49,130 bases of DNA from Actinomycetes bacterium (GTDB taxonomy: Bacteria > Actinomycetota > Actinomycetes > Nanopelagicales > Nanopelagicaceae): contig CAKKQM010000075.1 of assembly GCA_919902125.1 (NCBI GenBank), forward strand, positions 1 through 49,130, written 5' to 3'. Under the pieces are notes generated by a model. It saw nothing but the letters and a program-made list of their open reading frames with translations, was not told the DNA's origin and made no database searches. How positions within the stretch are numbered: position 1 is the first letter of the stretch; each line of letters begins with the position of its first letter. This document shows positions 1-8,305 of this stretch, piece by piece. The position numbers and the translations under genes are program-made.

Positions 1-7
1 CCAACAT

Positions 8-886
8 CTATGGACGCCTTGGGAATTTCCCAAAATCTGGCGGGCGCTTCTCTTTGTATGCATCGCGACCTTCTTGACCTTCTTGTGTCATATAAAAGAG
101 CAAGGTTGCATCTCCTGCAAGTTGTTGCACGCCGGCTAAACCATCATCGGCAGCATTTAAACTTGCTTTCAAAAGTCGTAGCGCCATTGGGGAATTACGT
201 AACATTTCACGGCACCACGAAACTGTTTCCGCTTCCAGTTCTGCAACTGGTACGACAGTATTCACTAGCCCCATCTGCAACGCCTCTTGCGCATCATATT
301 CACGAGTTAAGAACCAGATCTCGCGCGCTTTCTTCTGCCCCACATGCGCAGCAAGAAGCCCTGCGCCATAGCCGCCATCGAATGAACCGACCATCGGCCC
401 GGTCTGACCAAACTTTGCGTTATCAGCCGCGATAGTTAAATCGCAGACCACGTGCAACACATGGCCGCCGCCAATTGCCCAACCCGCAACCATTGCAACT
501 ACTGGTTTTGGTGTGCGTCGAATCTGCACTTGTAAATCTAAAACGTTAAGCCGACCGATACCTTTCTTGGCCAGCGAATCATCGCCAAGGTAACCATCGT
601 CACCACGTACATTGATATCTCCGCCCGAACAGAATGCTTCAGTGCCTGCTCCCGTGAGAATGATGACACCAACTTCTTCTTCATCACGCGCTAGCGAAAA
701 AGCACTCTGCAATTCAATGATTGTTTGTGGACGAAACGCGTTACGTACCTGCGGACGGTTGATGGTGATTTTGGCGATGCCTTCGGCCATCTCATAAATA
801 ACATCGGTAAAACCCGCACCGCCGACTGCTATTTTCCATTGCGGAATAGCGCGACTACCGAACTCACGCTTAATTGGTCTGCTCAC
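8..886 (-). CDS. menB: 1,4-dihydroxy-2-naphthoyl-CoA synthase (MenB)
   Basis: MenB closes the second aromatic ring of menaquinone by converting o-succinylbenzoyl-CoA to DHNA-CoA in the cytoplasm. The 292-aa protein is a full-length crotonase-fold enzyme. The oxyanion-hole segment [16 protein letters not shown] lies near residue 85 and [17 protein letters not shown] near residue 160, both typical of MenB rather than generic enoyl-CoA hydratases. The start is GTG with a good ribosome site (AGGAGG, 5 nt spacing). It is transcribed divergently from menE across a 35-41 bp gap. The stop codon lies 8 bases inside the window, so the gene is complete. Confidence 0.95.
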   Translation of the reverse strand: MSRPIKREFGSRAIPQWKIAVGGAGFTDVIYEMAEGIAKITINRPQVRNAFRPQTIIELQSAFSLARDEEEVGVIILTGAGTEAFCSGGDINVRGDDGYLGDDSLAKKGIGRLNVLDLQVQIRRTPKPVVAMVAGWAIGGGHVLHVVCDLTIAADNAKFGQTGPMVGSFDGGYGAGLLAAHVGQKKAREIWFLTREYDAQEALQMGLVNTVVPVAELEAETVSWCREMLRNSPMALRLLKASLNAADDGLAGVQQLAGDATLLFYMTQEGQEGRDAYKEKRPPDFGKFPRRP

Positions 887-912
887 ATTTCCTCCTGCAC
901 GGGTACGACCGA

Positions 913-918
913 TAGCCT
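913..918 (+). promoter_or_regulatory. TANNNT -10 box of menE, probably leaderless
   Basis: TAGCCT lies 9 nt before ATG 928 and only 3 nt before GTG 922. No Shine-Dalgarno sequence is visible, which favours leaderless initiation at ATG 928. This is inferred from spacing only. Confidence 0.45.
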
Positions 919-927
919 ACGGTGGCA

Positions 928-2025
928 ATGGATAAATCGACAGAACGGGAGTTGCTGCGCGTAAGCGCAGCGTGCTCCATCGCAGAGGTCATGGCTGATT
1001 TAGCCAAGGCTCTGGCAGGGGATGGCCCAGCCTTAGGTTTTGGCGACCTACAGAGCACTCATGTTCCCAAACGTGTGGCAGTAGTGATTGGCACCAGTGG
1101 ATCCACTGGCGCTCCGAAGGAAGTCGGACTCTCTACTACTGCCCTTCTTGCATCAGCCAGAGCATCTAACCAATATCTGGGCGCTGATTTTGGTCAGACC
1201 TGGTCGCTCTTACTTTCCTTGACGCATATTGCCGGTGTAAATGTTCTCGTGCGTTCATTGGAACTCGGAACAATGCCTATTGATCTTCGAAACACGGATG
1301 AATATCCCAAAGCCGACTTCACGGCTATCGTCCCGACTCAACTCTTTCGCGCCCTCAATGGTGATGCGCTATTGCTTGAACATCTCAAAAATTGCCGCGC
1401 TGTACTGATTGGCGGAGCCGCTCTTCCAGATGGCATTGGCAAGCAGGCGAATGATTTAGGAATCACGATTGTTTCAACCTATGGAATGACCGAGACCAGT
1501 GGTGGCTGCATTTATGATGGCATACCTCTTGATTGCGTAGATGTTGAGATAACAACGGAAGGTCGGATTAAAATTAGGGGTCCAATTCTAGCCTCGGCCT
1601 ATCTCAATGACCCCACTGGCTGGGAACGCGCCCTTGTAGATGGTTGGTTTGTTACCAATGATCTTGGAGTTTTTGACTCTGGCAAATTAAAGATCCAAGG
1701 AAGAGTTGATGATGTCATCGTTAGCGGCGGTGAGAAAATTTCTTTAAATGCAGTTGAGTTGGCTTTGAATTCACATTATGCCAATAGTGAATTTGCTGCT
1801 TTCGCGATTGCCGACCCAGAATGGGGATCAGCGCTATATGTGGCAATTGCTGGCACTCCAATGATTTCTACAGATGAGATCACCTTGTATCTCGCACAAT
1901 CTTTAGGAAACGTGGCAAAACCAAAAGGGTTTCTCGCACTGCCAACACTTCCATTAATTGGTGTCGGAAAAGTTGATCGAAAAGCGTTAGCGCAATTAGC
2001 TATCCATGAAAGGCAGATACGATGA
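928..2025 (+). CDS. menE: o-succinylbenzoate-CoA ligase (MenE)
   Basis: MenE adenylates o-succinylbenzoate and forms its CoA thioester, the substrate of MenB encoded next door. The protein (about 365 aa) is an ANL-superfamily ligase in the compact form common in actinobacteria. Visible motifs are the P-loop GTSGSTGAPK near residue 50, STYGMTETSGG near 190, the hinge GRVDDVIVSGGEK near 255, and a C-terminal GKVDRKAL carrying the catalytic lysine. The ORF track starts at GTG 922; ATG 928 is preferred here because a TAGCCT box ends 9 nt upstream of it. The end overlaps menA by 4 nt (ATGA), so the two are probably translationally coupled. Confidence 0.93.
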   Translation: MDKSTERELLRVSAACSIAEVMADLAKALAGDGPALGFGDLQSTHVPKRVAVVIGTSGSTGAPKEVGLSTTALLASARASNQYLGADFGQTWSLLLSLTHIAGVNVLVRSLELGTMPIDLRNTDEYPKADFTAIVPTQLFRALNGDALLLEHLKNCRAVLIGGAALPDGIGKQANDLGITIVSTYGMTETSGGCIYDGIPLDCVDVEITTEGRIKIRGPILASAYLNDPTGWERALVDGWFVTNDLGVFDSGKLKIQGRVDDVIVSGGEKISLNAVELALNSHYANSEFAAFAIADPEWGSALYVAIAGTPMISTDEITLYLAQSLGNVAKPKGFLALPTLPLIGVGKVDRKALAQLAIHERQIR

Positions 2026-2879
2026 CTCGGGTTCGCATATGGATCCAAGGTGCCAGACCACGAACGCTACCCGCCGCGATTGCGCCGGTTCTCGTGGCAA
2101 CCGCATTGGCCAAAAGCGATGCAATCCCCGGGCGGGCAATCCTGGCTTTGATCGTCAGCCTTTCACTCCAAATCGCGGTTAACTACGCTAATGACTACTC
2201 AGACGGTGTGCGAGGTGCTGATGCCGATCGCGTCGGACCAATCCGCATAGTTGCAAGCGAACTTGCTAGCGCTGCTGCGGTCAAGCGCGCTGCATATCTT
2301 TCGTTCTTAGTTGCCGGTATCGCAGGCCTAATTCTCGCCGCCATGACTACCTGGTGGTTAGTTGTCATTGGCGCTATCTCGATCTTTGCAGCTTGGGCCT
2401 ATACAGGCGGCAAGCGTCCATATGGATATAGCGGATATGGCGAAATATCTGTCTTCATTTTCTTTGGCATCGTGGCAACAATGGGTTCCTATTATGTGCA
2501 AACGCAGACTCTGACCTGGGAAGGTTTTATCGTCGCAGTTCCAATTGGCACCCTCTCCTGTGCCATCCTTGCAATCAATAACATCCGTGATCGTGCAAAA
2601 GATGTCATTGTGGGTAAGCACACTCTGGCCGTTCGATTAGGCGATCGTGGCAGTCGCAATTTCTTCTTCGCCCTCTTACTAACGGCGCACGCAACCGTAC
2701 TCTTAACGCTCACACCGTGGGCGCTACTTACTCTCGGGTTATTGCCACTCACGCTTCGCCTTGGTCGTTTAGTCCGCAACGGAGCAGATGGCCTCGCCCT
2801 TATTCCACTGTTGGCAAAAACTGGACAGCTCCAGCTCTTATTCGCAGCCCTGTTAGCAATCGCACTCTGGCTCTCCTAA
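2022..2879 (+). CDS. menA: 1,4-dihydroxy-2-naphthoate polyprenyltransferase (MenA)
   Basis: MenA is the integral-membrane UbiA-family enzyme that joins the polyprenyl chain to DHNA, giving demethylmenaquinone. The 285-aa protein has about eight hydrophobic segments. The first Asp-rich motif is NYANDYSDGVRGADADR near residue 55, and the second is NNIRDRAKDVIVGKHT near residue 185. It overlaps the menE stop by 4 nt. menF, menD and menC are not in the window. Confidence 0.94.
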   Translation: MTRVRIWIQGARPRTLPAAIAPVLVATALAKSDAIPGRAILALIVSLSLQIAVNYANDYSDGVRGADADRVGPIRIVASELASAAAVKRAAYLSFLVAGIAGLILAAMTTWWLVVIGAISIFAAWAYTGGKRPYGYSGYGEISVFIFFGIVATMGSYYVQTQTLTWEGFIVAVPIGTLSCAILAINNIRDRAKDVIVGKHTLAVRLGDRGSRNFFFALLLTAHATVLLTLTPWALLTLGLLPLTLRLGRLVRNGADGLALIPLLAKTGQLQLLFAALLAIALWLS

Positions 2880-2887
2880 TATAGGGT

Positions 2888-2893
2888 TAGACT
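2888..2893 (+). promoter_or_regulatory. TANNNT -10 box, leaderless start
   Basis: TAGACT is followed by exactly 6 nt (taaatc) and the ATG of the small membrane protein gene. There is no Shine-Dalgarno sequence. Read-through from menA is also possible. Confidence 0.45.
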
Positions 2894-2899
2894 TAAATC

Positions 2900-3151
2900 A
2901 TGCGTTACTTACTTATCTTGCTACCAATTATTTTTGCTATTTATACTCTGGTCGATTGCGCTGGCACTGATTCATCAGAAATCCGTAATCTTCCTAAGTG
3001 GGCTTGGATTCTCATCATTATTCTCCTTGGCACCATCGGACCTATCGCTTATTGGATTGCTGGTCGCCCACGCCGACCTAGACTAGGTCGCGGCGGGCAG
3101 CGACGCATTCTTCCACCCGATGATGATCCAGATTTCTTACGCAATCTTTAA
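2900..3151 (+). CDS. small PLDc_N-type membrane protein
   Basis: An 83-aa protein with two hydrophobic segments (residues about 2-20 and 33-53), a tryptophan/proline pair between them (LPKWAW), and a basic then acidic cytoplasmic tail. This is the layout of the phospholipase D N-terminal (PLDc_N) family of short membrane proteins, which have no catalytic domain. Genes of this family often lie beside men genes in actinobacteria. The molecular role is unknown. It ends 7 bp from the convergent ccsB gene. Confidence 0.8.
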   Translation: MRYLLILLPIIFAIYTLVDCAGTDSSEIRNLPKWAWILIIILLGTIGPIAYWIAGRPRRPRLGRGGQRRILPPDDDPDFLRNL

Positions 3152-3164
3152 TTTATAATTAAAG
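3146..3164. terminator. AT-only inverted repeat between convergent genes
   Basis: CTTTAATT-TAT-AATTAAAG is a perfect 8-bp inverted repeat spanning the facing stop codons of the PLDc_N gene and ccsB. It is symmetric and could form a weak bidirectional hairpin, but it has almost no GC pairs, so termination is uncertain. Confidence 0.25.
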
Positions 3165-4073
3165 CCCTGAGTAAGTGTGTTTCCCTGTCCCCCAAATATT
3201 GATGTACACATAGTTAAAGAGAAATGTAGAGCCTGCAAATAAGCAGAGCCAGGCTGCTTTGCGTCCACGCCAACCAACGGTTACACGTGCATGCAAGTAG
3301 GCCGCATAAGCAACCCAAGTAATGAAAGCCCATGTTTCTTTGGGATCCCAACCCCAATATCGACCCCATGCATGCTCAGCCCAAATTGCGCCAGCAATGA
3401 CAGCAAAAGTCCAGAGTGGGAAAACAAATGCAACAAGTCGATAAGAGAGTTGATCAAGAACTTCCAAACTCGGTAAACGCTTAGCCCATGTTTTGCGTTC
3501 GCCTCTTTGTTCCATTGAATCGAGGTAAAGATAAGCCGCTGCGATGATGTTAGCGAGAAGAAATACCCCGCCAGAAACTATCGCTGCCGAAACGTGAATG
3601 ATTAACCACGTTGATTTAAGCGCTGGGACCAAAGGCGCGCTGGGGCGATAAAGGAGGGTAATTGCCGTACCAAGCGTTAATAAAACTGCAATAGATACCA
3701 ACAAACCAAGCCAGCGCAGATCATATTTGCGTAACGTAAATAAATAAGCACCGCAGAACGCAAGAGCGCCTGTGATCGAAAATTCGTACATGTTTCCCCA
3801 AGGCACGCGCCCCGCTGAAATTCCACGGGCGACAACGCCGATAAAGAGAAGTAGAAAACCTAAAATCATAAATGCGGTGGCAACGCGCGCAACTTTCTCA
3901 GTGCGTTTGTAATCGAAAGTCTTAACCAAGAGATTGCCGCCAGGTGCATCAACTTCAGGGGCGCGCACTGCCCATGCAGTTTCGTAAGCATGTGCAAAGA
4001 AGGCCAGGGTATAAACAGCCATTGCTGAGTACACCAAATAGTTTGAAAGATATGCCCAGGATGAGTCTGTCAT
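3159..4073 (-). CDS. ccsB: cytochrome c biogenesis protein CcsB (CcsA/ResC family)
   Basis: Multi-spanning membrane half of the System II cytochrome c synthase, which moves haem across the membrane and attaches it to apocytochrome c together with ResB. The 304-aa protein has about eight hydrophobic segments and the haem-handling WWD-type motif WGRYWGWDPKETWAFITW near residue 235, with conserved histidines nearby. Its start overlaps the resB stop by 4 nt. It is the last gene of the phosphatase-tlpA-ccdA-resB-ccsB operon. It follows actinobacterial naming; Bacillus workers would call it ResC. Confidence 0.93.
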   Translation of the reverse strand: MTDSSWAYLSNYLVYSAMAVYTLAFFAHAYETAWAVRAPEVDAPGGNLLVKTFDYKRTEKVARVATAFMILGFLLLFIGVVARGISAGRVPWGNMYEFSITGALAFCGAYLFTLRKYDLRWLGLLVSIAVLLTLGTAITLLYRPSAPLVPALKSTWLIIHVSAAIVSGGVFLLANIIAAAYLYLDSMEQRGERKTWAKRLPSLEVLDQLSYRLVAFVFPLWTFAVIAGAIWAEHAWGRYWGWDPKETWAFITWVAYAAYLHARVTVGWRGRKAAWLCLFAGSTFLFNYVYINIWGTGKHTYSGL

Positions 4074-5548
4074 TCCCCTACCTTCCGTAAGTGCGCAATT
4101 AATAGTCCAATTTCATTTTCCAAACCAGGCGCACTGTTCTTCGCCAGTCCTGCTACTTCAACTTCTCCACTTGTATTGCTGCGAATCCAGATTCGGCGGC
4201 TACGAGTGAAGAGAGAGGCAAGTAAACCTAGGAGCGCCACAATACCGCCAAAGAGTGCGTATATCTTTCCTGGATCTCTCACGACTTGTAGGTTCACCCA
4301 TGGAACAAATCCATCAAATGTGATGGAGCCCTCCGCGAAGGTATACGTTTCTCCAACCTTTAATGATTTCAGAGCAATCTTCTGCATTTTCGAGGTATCA
4401 ATGCGATAGACCGATTGCGGAACGCCGCGATCAAGACCCAGGTCGCCTCGCCACACTGAAAATAGAAGTTTGGGATCGAGAGCTTCCGGAAATACTGAAA
4501 TTGCGCCGCGCACCTTATCCCGCGAAGCAGTGGGGAGGAAAGCGGAGACAAATCCCAGTTGTGGATCAGAATCGGGAACTTTGATTGCTCCTATTGATGT
4601 GAGATTTCCATCTTGTGGCAAAAAGGGCGTAGGGCCTTGCAACACAATTGCTCCAGTTCTATCTCGCACGCTCACTATTGGCGAATAGCCATTGGCTTGC
4701 AAATAAACATTTGTACTTCCAAAACTCAATGGACTATTTACCTTAATGATCCGCTTCACAGGCGTGGCCCCTGGTTTTTCTGTAACAGTAACTTGCAGGG
4801 TGTAATCCTGGGGCGCATTGGTCAGAGGGCTATATTTCGCCTCAAAGTTATCAATAGTTAATGAAAATAGCGGCAACGACTGGTCGCGAAATAATTTCCC
4901 ATAACTCAAAGAATCATAAGTTGTTGGAATATTTATAAACCGCTCGCCCACGTTAACGATCGCCTCGCCTCTCATCCCGAATAACGCGCCAAAACTGACG
5001 CCGATGAGAATCAGAATCAGAGCAAGGTGGAAGAAAAGATTTCCTGTTTCGCGCAAATATCCTTTTTCAGCAGAAATGGCTCCGTCAAATTCACGAATTC
5101 GAAAACGCTTACTTACTAACCATGACCTCCCAAGATCAAGTTCGTCTCCACTGCCTGACCATCTGTGATGAAACTCCATCCGATCTAGGTTCTTGGGTGT
5201 TATTGGCGGTAAAGCACGGGCGACCTTTAGGTGCTCGAAGGAACGCGGAAGCACGCAACCAATCAGTGAGATAAAGAGCAGAATATAAATTGCGCTAAAC
5301 CAGGCAGAGCCATAGACATCAAAGAGTGATAAACGATCCATCCAAGTGGCAAGCGTTGGATCATTCACAAAATACTCACGGACTCTCATGGGATTCTGAG
5401 TTCGTTGCGGGATTAATGATCCCGGGATCGACACAACCCCCAATAAGAGCAGCAGTATCAAAGCAGTACGCATGCTGGTGAGTTGACGCCAAGCGAAACG
5501 GAAAGAACTGACTATTCCTAACTCGGGTACTTCCATCTGGTCGCTCAT
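4070..5548 (-). CDS. resB: cytochrome c biogenesis protein ResB (Ccs1)
   Basis: Partner of CcsB in the System II haem lyase. The 492-aa protein has an N-terminal cytoplasmic leader, three hydrophobic segments within the first 190 residues (around 25-45, 85-105 and 170-192), a long extracytoplasmic domain of about 230 residues, and a final membrane segment (YALFGGIVALLGLLASLF) before a cytoplasmic tail. This is the usual ResB layout and length. The start codon is immediately next to the ccdA stop, consistent with coupled translation. Confidence 0.92.
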   Translation of the reverse strand: MSDQMEVPELGIVSSFRFAWRQLTSMRTALILLLLLGVVSIPGSLIPQRTQNPMRVREYFVNDPTLATWMDRLSLFDVYGSAWFSAIYILLFISLIGCVLPRSFEHLKVARALPPITPKNLDRMEFHHRWSGSGDELDLGRSWLVSKRFRIREFDGAISAEKGYLRETGNLFFHLALILILIGVSFGALFGMRGEAIVNVGERFINIPTTYDSLSYGKLFRDQSLPLFSLTIDNFEAKYSPLTNAPQDYTLQVTVTEKPGATPVKRIIKVNSPLSFGSTNVYLQANGYSPIVSVRDRTGAIVLQGPTPFLPQDGNLTSIGAIKVPDSDPQLGFVSAFLPTASRDKVRGAISVFPEALDPKLLFSVWRGDLGLDRGVPQSVYRIDTSKMQKIALKSLKVGETYTFAEGSITFDGFVPWVNLQVVRDPGKIYALFGGIVALLGLLASLFTRSRRIWIRSNTSGEVEVAGLAKNSAPGLENEIGLLIAHLRKVGE

Positions 5549-6274
5549 TTAGATCACCGGGATGAAGTTTGAAATAAGAGAGCGCAAGGAATTCATAATT
5601 TCGCTCCAAAACCCAAAAATTTGCATTAAACCAATAAGGATTAATAGCGCTCCGCCGACATTTGTAATTACATTTCCGCGGCGCGAAATTAGACGGCGCA
5701 ACTTCGCTGAGCGATCAAGGAAAAGCCCAGAGAGAATAAAAGGTGTGCCCAGGCCGATGCAATACCCAAGAGACAAGGTTGCCCCACGCACTGCGCTTGC
5801 TTCTTCAAATGCGAGGGTCATAACCGCAGCGAGTACTGGGCCAATACAAGGAGTCCAACCAACTCCGAAGAGAAAGCCAAGAATAGGCGCACCAACTAAG
5901 CCGCCCACTACTGAAATTTTTGGCTTATAAATTGGCATCATTGGGAACTTACCCATAAAAATAAGACCCAGAATTATCATAAAGATTCCTAAGATCCGTG
6001 TAATCACACCTTCATGAACCAAGATCTTCGAACCAAGACCGCCGAAGAGGGCGCCATAGGAAACAAATAGCGCAGTGAACCCTGAAACAAAGAGCAATGA
6101 TCCGACAAATACGCGACCACGGCCAGATGAGATACCCGCTGCAAATGAAAGATATCCAGGAACTAGCGGCAAAACACATGGCGAAAGAAAGGAAATCAAA
6201 CCAGCAATAATTGAGATAGGAAATGCGGTGACCAACATCCCATCAAAGATTTGATTTACGAAAAAATCTTTCAT
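5549..6274 (-). CDS. ccdA: cytochrome c biogenesis protein CcdA
   Basis: Membrane thiol-disulfide carrier that passes electrons from cytoplasmic thioredoxin to extracytoplasmic ResA/TlpA, which keeps apocytochrome c haem-site cysteines reduced. The 241-aa protein has six hydrophobic segments. The two redox cysteines are in LSFLSPCVLPLVPGYL (near residue 32) and GVGWTPCIGPVLAAV (near residue 140). It overlaps the tlpA stop by 4 nt. Confidence 0.95.
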   Translation of the reverse strand: MKDFFVNQIFDGMLVTAFPISIIAGLISFLSPCVLPLVPGYLSFAAGISSGRGRVFVGSLLFVSGFTALFVSYGALFGGLGSKILVHEGVITRILGIFMIILGLIFMGKFPMMPIYKPKISVVGGLVGAPILGFLFGVGWTPCIGPVLAAVMTLAFEEASAVRGATLSLGYCIGLGTPFILSGLFLDRSAKLRRLISRRGNVITNVGGALLILIGLMQIFGFWSEIMNSLRSLISNFIPVI

Positions 6275-6819
6275 TCGGCAATTACCCGTTCAATGAGGTC
6301 GGTTAAGGAGGCGACAGTGACTTCACCAGAAATCCGTGCCGCCACTCTGCCATGCTTGTCCACGATAATGGTTGTGGGGATTGCATTTGCAATCAATGAA
6401 GCGTGAAAGCCAATAAGAATTGCATCATCAGTCAGGGTTGGATAGCCAATTGCAAAACGCTTGACAAAGGCGCTTGCTGCTGCTGGATTGTCGCGCGTTA
6501 ATATGCCAACAAAACTCACGTCAGGAAACTTCTTCGAAAGTGCGGCAAGCGTGGGCGCCTCCGCACGACATGGCGCACACCATGATGCCCAGACATTAAC
6601 AACTGCAACCTGCCCAGGTGCCAATTGAAAGGTTCCACCACCTAAAGTTGAGCCTTCAATCCGTGGCGCCATTATGCGACTGCCAGAGTTAATAAAAGTT
6701 ACAGCACCATTTCCTGCGATAAAACTCTCAGAGCCATTAGATGAGGCTCCCCCTCCGCAACCGACCAACAGAAGGGAAAGTGCAAACCCCAATGAAATCA
6801 AACGTTTTGAAACGTTCAT
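6271..6819 (-). CDS. TlpA/ResA-type thioredoxin lipoprotein
   Basis: Extracytoplasmic thiol reductase for cytochrome c maturation, probably the acceptor for CcdA. The 182-aa protein has a lipoprotein signal peptide with lipobox LLVGC near residue 20 and a thioredoxin fold with active site WASWCAPCRAEAP near residues 78-90. An AIPTTIIVDKHG cis-proline loop follows near residue 147. The ATG overlaps the phosphatase stop (TAATG), so the two are coupled. It plays the role of ResA, though orthology to Bacillus ResA is inferred from context. Confidence 0.9.
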   Translation of the reverse strand: MNVSKRLISLGFALSLLLVGCGGGASSNGSESFIAGNGAVTFINSGSRIMAPRIEGSTLGGGTFQLAPGQVAVVNVWASWCAPCRAEAPTLAALSKKFPDVSFVGILTRDNPAAASAFVKRFAIGYPTLTDDAILIGFHASLIANAIPTTIIVDKHGRVAARISGEVTVASLTDLIERVIAE

Positions 6820-7442
6820 TACTTCTTCACTGGGAGTAAATGGCGCGCGGGTTCGGAGTATGAAATCCCTGAAATCATATTCTCATCATCGAAATGAATA
6901 CTGGTGACTGAAGCGAGCGTGCATTCGCGTTTGCGTGGGTCATGAATCAAGTGCCGACCTTCAATAGCACTACGCAATATCCAAATCGGGAGTTGATGTG
7001 AAACACAGATAGCATCTTTGCCATGTGCGGCATCATGCGCTGTAAAAATAGCAGCAAGCATGCGATTAACCTGTTCGACATATGGCTCACCCCACGATGG
7101 TCGCCATGGATTCAAGAGGTGGCGCCATGCTGCTGGATGACGCAGGGCGCCATCGCCGATACCAAATGGCTTGCCTTCAAAAATGTTGGCTGCTTCAATC
7201 AATCGCTCATCGGTTGTAATTGCTAGATTATGTGCTGCCGATATTGGAGCGGCAGTTTCTTGAGCTCGTTGTAAAGGAGATACATGAAGAGCCCCCAGGT
7301 CTACAGATTTTGACCAATCAGCAACTGCTCTAGCCATTTCTTGTCCACGATCTGATAACTGCCAACCAGGTTGACGACCATAGAGAATCTTCTTCGGATT
7401 ATCTACTTCGCCGTGCCGAATTACGTGAACGCTCGAAGCCAT
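6819..7442 (-). CDS. histidine phosphatase family protein (phosphoglycerate mutase-like)
   Basis: Member of the branch-1 histidine phosphatase superfamily: the phospho-accepting motif VIRHGEVDNP is near the N-terminus and the second catalytic histidine is in ICVSHQLPIWILR. Substrate is unknown. The ORF track starts at TTG 7463, but ATG 7442 (207 aa, MASSVHVIRHGE) is preferred because a TATGCT box lies exactly 6 nt upstream and the TTG has no convincing ribosome site. It leads the cytochrome c maturation operon, an order also known in mycobacteria, though no direct role in maturation is established. Confidence 0.85.
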   Translation of the reverse strand: MASSVHVIRHGEVDNPKKILYGRQPGWQLSDRGQEMARAVADWSKSVDLGALHVSPLQRAQETAAPISAAHNLAITTDERLIEAANIFEGKPFGIGDGALRHPAAWRHLLNPWRPSWGEPYVEQVNRMLAAIFTAHDAAHGKDAICVSHQLPIWILRSAIEGRHLIHDPRKRECTLASVTSIHFDDENMISGISYSEPARHLLPVKK

Positions 7443-7448
7443 GGATAA

Positions 7449-7454
7449 AGCATA
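7449..7454 (-). promoter_or_regulatory. TANNNT -10 box of the cytochrome c maturation operon
   Basis: On the minus strand TATGCT is followed by 6 nt (ttatcc) and ATG 7442, the layout of a leaderless promoter. It lies inside the longer ORF-track version of the gene, which argues against the TTG start. Confidence 0.5.
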
Positions 7455-7480
7455 AAGCGTCAAAGAGCAGCCTTAATCGC

Positions 7481-7486
7481 TAAGGT
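7481..7486 (+). promoter_or_regulatory. TANNNT -10 box of the HAD hydrolase gene
   Basis: TAAGGT, then 6 nt (aggaac), then ATG 7493. An AGGA string sits too close to the ATG to be an efficient ribosome site, so a leaderless start is favoured. Confidence 0.5.
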
Positions 7487-7492
7487 AGGAAC

Positions 7493-8269
7493 ATGGCGCC
7501 CACCCGCAAACGCGCGGCATTTTTCGATGTCGATAACACGCTCATTAGGGGCTCCACCCTCTATTTCCTCGGGCGGGGTATGTATCAGCGCGGGTTCTTC
7601 AGCAAAACAGATATCTCTCGCTTCGTCCTTGCAAACTTGCGATTTAGACTAACTGGCAAAGAGAACCCTGAAGAAATTAAGCGTTGGCAGGATGCTGCCA
7701 TAGATTTTATTGGTGGTCATAATGTCAAAGATATTGCCGCGATGGGCCAAGAGGTTTACGACGAATATGTATCGCCCGCCTTATGGCAGGGCACGATTGA
7801 TATTGCACAGACGCATTTGAGTCATGATGAAGAGGTCTGGCTTGTTACCGCAGCCCCGGAAGATATGGCCAATTTAATATCTGAGAGATTGGGTTTCACT
7901 GGTGCGCTAGGCAGTAAAGCCGAAAGTAAAGATGGGACTTACACAGGTCAGATGTTAGGTAATCTGCTGCACGGAAAAGAGAAAGCAATTGCAATAAAGG
8001 AGTTGGCACGGCAACGTGGTTTTGATCTGGGTGATTGCTACGCATACTCAGATAGCCATAACGATCTTCCGCTTTTACTGGCGGTTGGCCACCCAAGCGT
8101 GATAAATCCAGATGCCATCTTACGTATCCGCGCCCTCCGCGAGGGGTGGCCTATCCATGATTTCCGGCGTGCGCGCGTCCTCAATCGACTTCTTGGGCCA
8201 GTTGTGAGTCGTATTGCCGCTTTAGGTGCTCTTGCAACCCCTCGCTGGGGGCGCTCTAAAGAACGGTAA
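7493..8269 (+). CDS. HAD-IB family hydrolase (SerB-like phosphatase)
   Basis: A 258-aa cytoplasmic haloacid-dehalogenase phosphatase. Motif I is FFDVDNTLIRGS (nucleophile and acid Asp pair), motif II VTAAPE near residue 122, the motif III lysine in HGKEKAIAIKEL near 160, and motif IV AYSDSHNDLPLL near 182. The arrangement matches the HAD-IB subfamily that contains phosphoserine phosphatase and the mycobacterial SerB1-type proteins, some of which act on phospholipid head groups. The substrate cannot be read from sequence. It is divergent from the phosphatase operon. Confidence 0.85.
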   Translation: MAPTRKRAAFFDVDNTLIRGSTLYFLGRGMYQRGFFSKTDISRFVLANLRFRLTGKENPEEIKRWQDAAIDFIGGHNVKDIAAMGQEVYDEYVSPALWQGTIDIAQTHLSHDEEVWLVTAAPEDMANLISERLGFTGALGSKAESKDGTYTGQMLGNLLHGKEKAIAIKELARQRGFDLGDCYAYSDSHNDLPLLLAVGHPSVINPDAILRIRALREGWPIHDFRRARVLNRLLGPVVSRIAALGALATPRWGRSKER

Positions 8270-8305
8270 GCACACAACTCAATCTGGCACTAATGTAAGC
8301 AAGTT

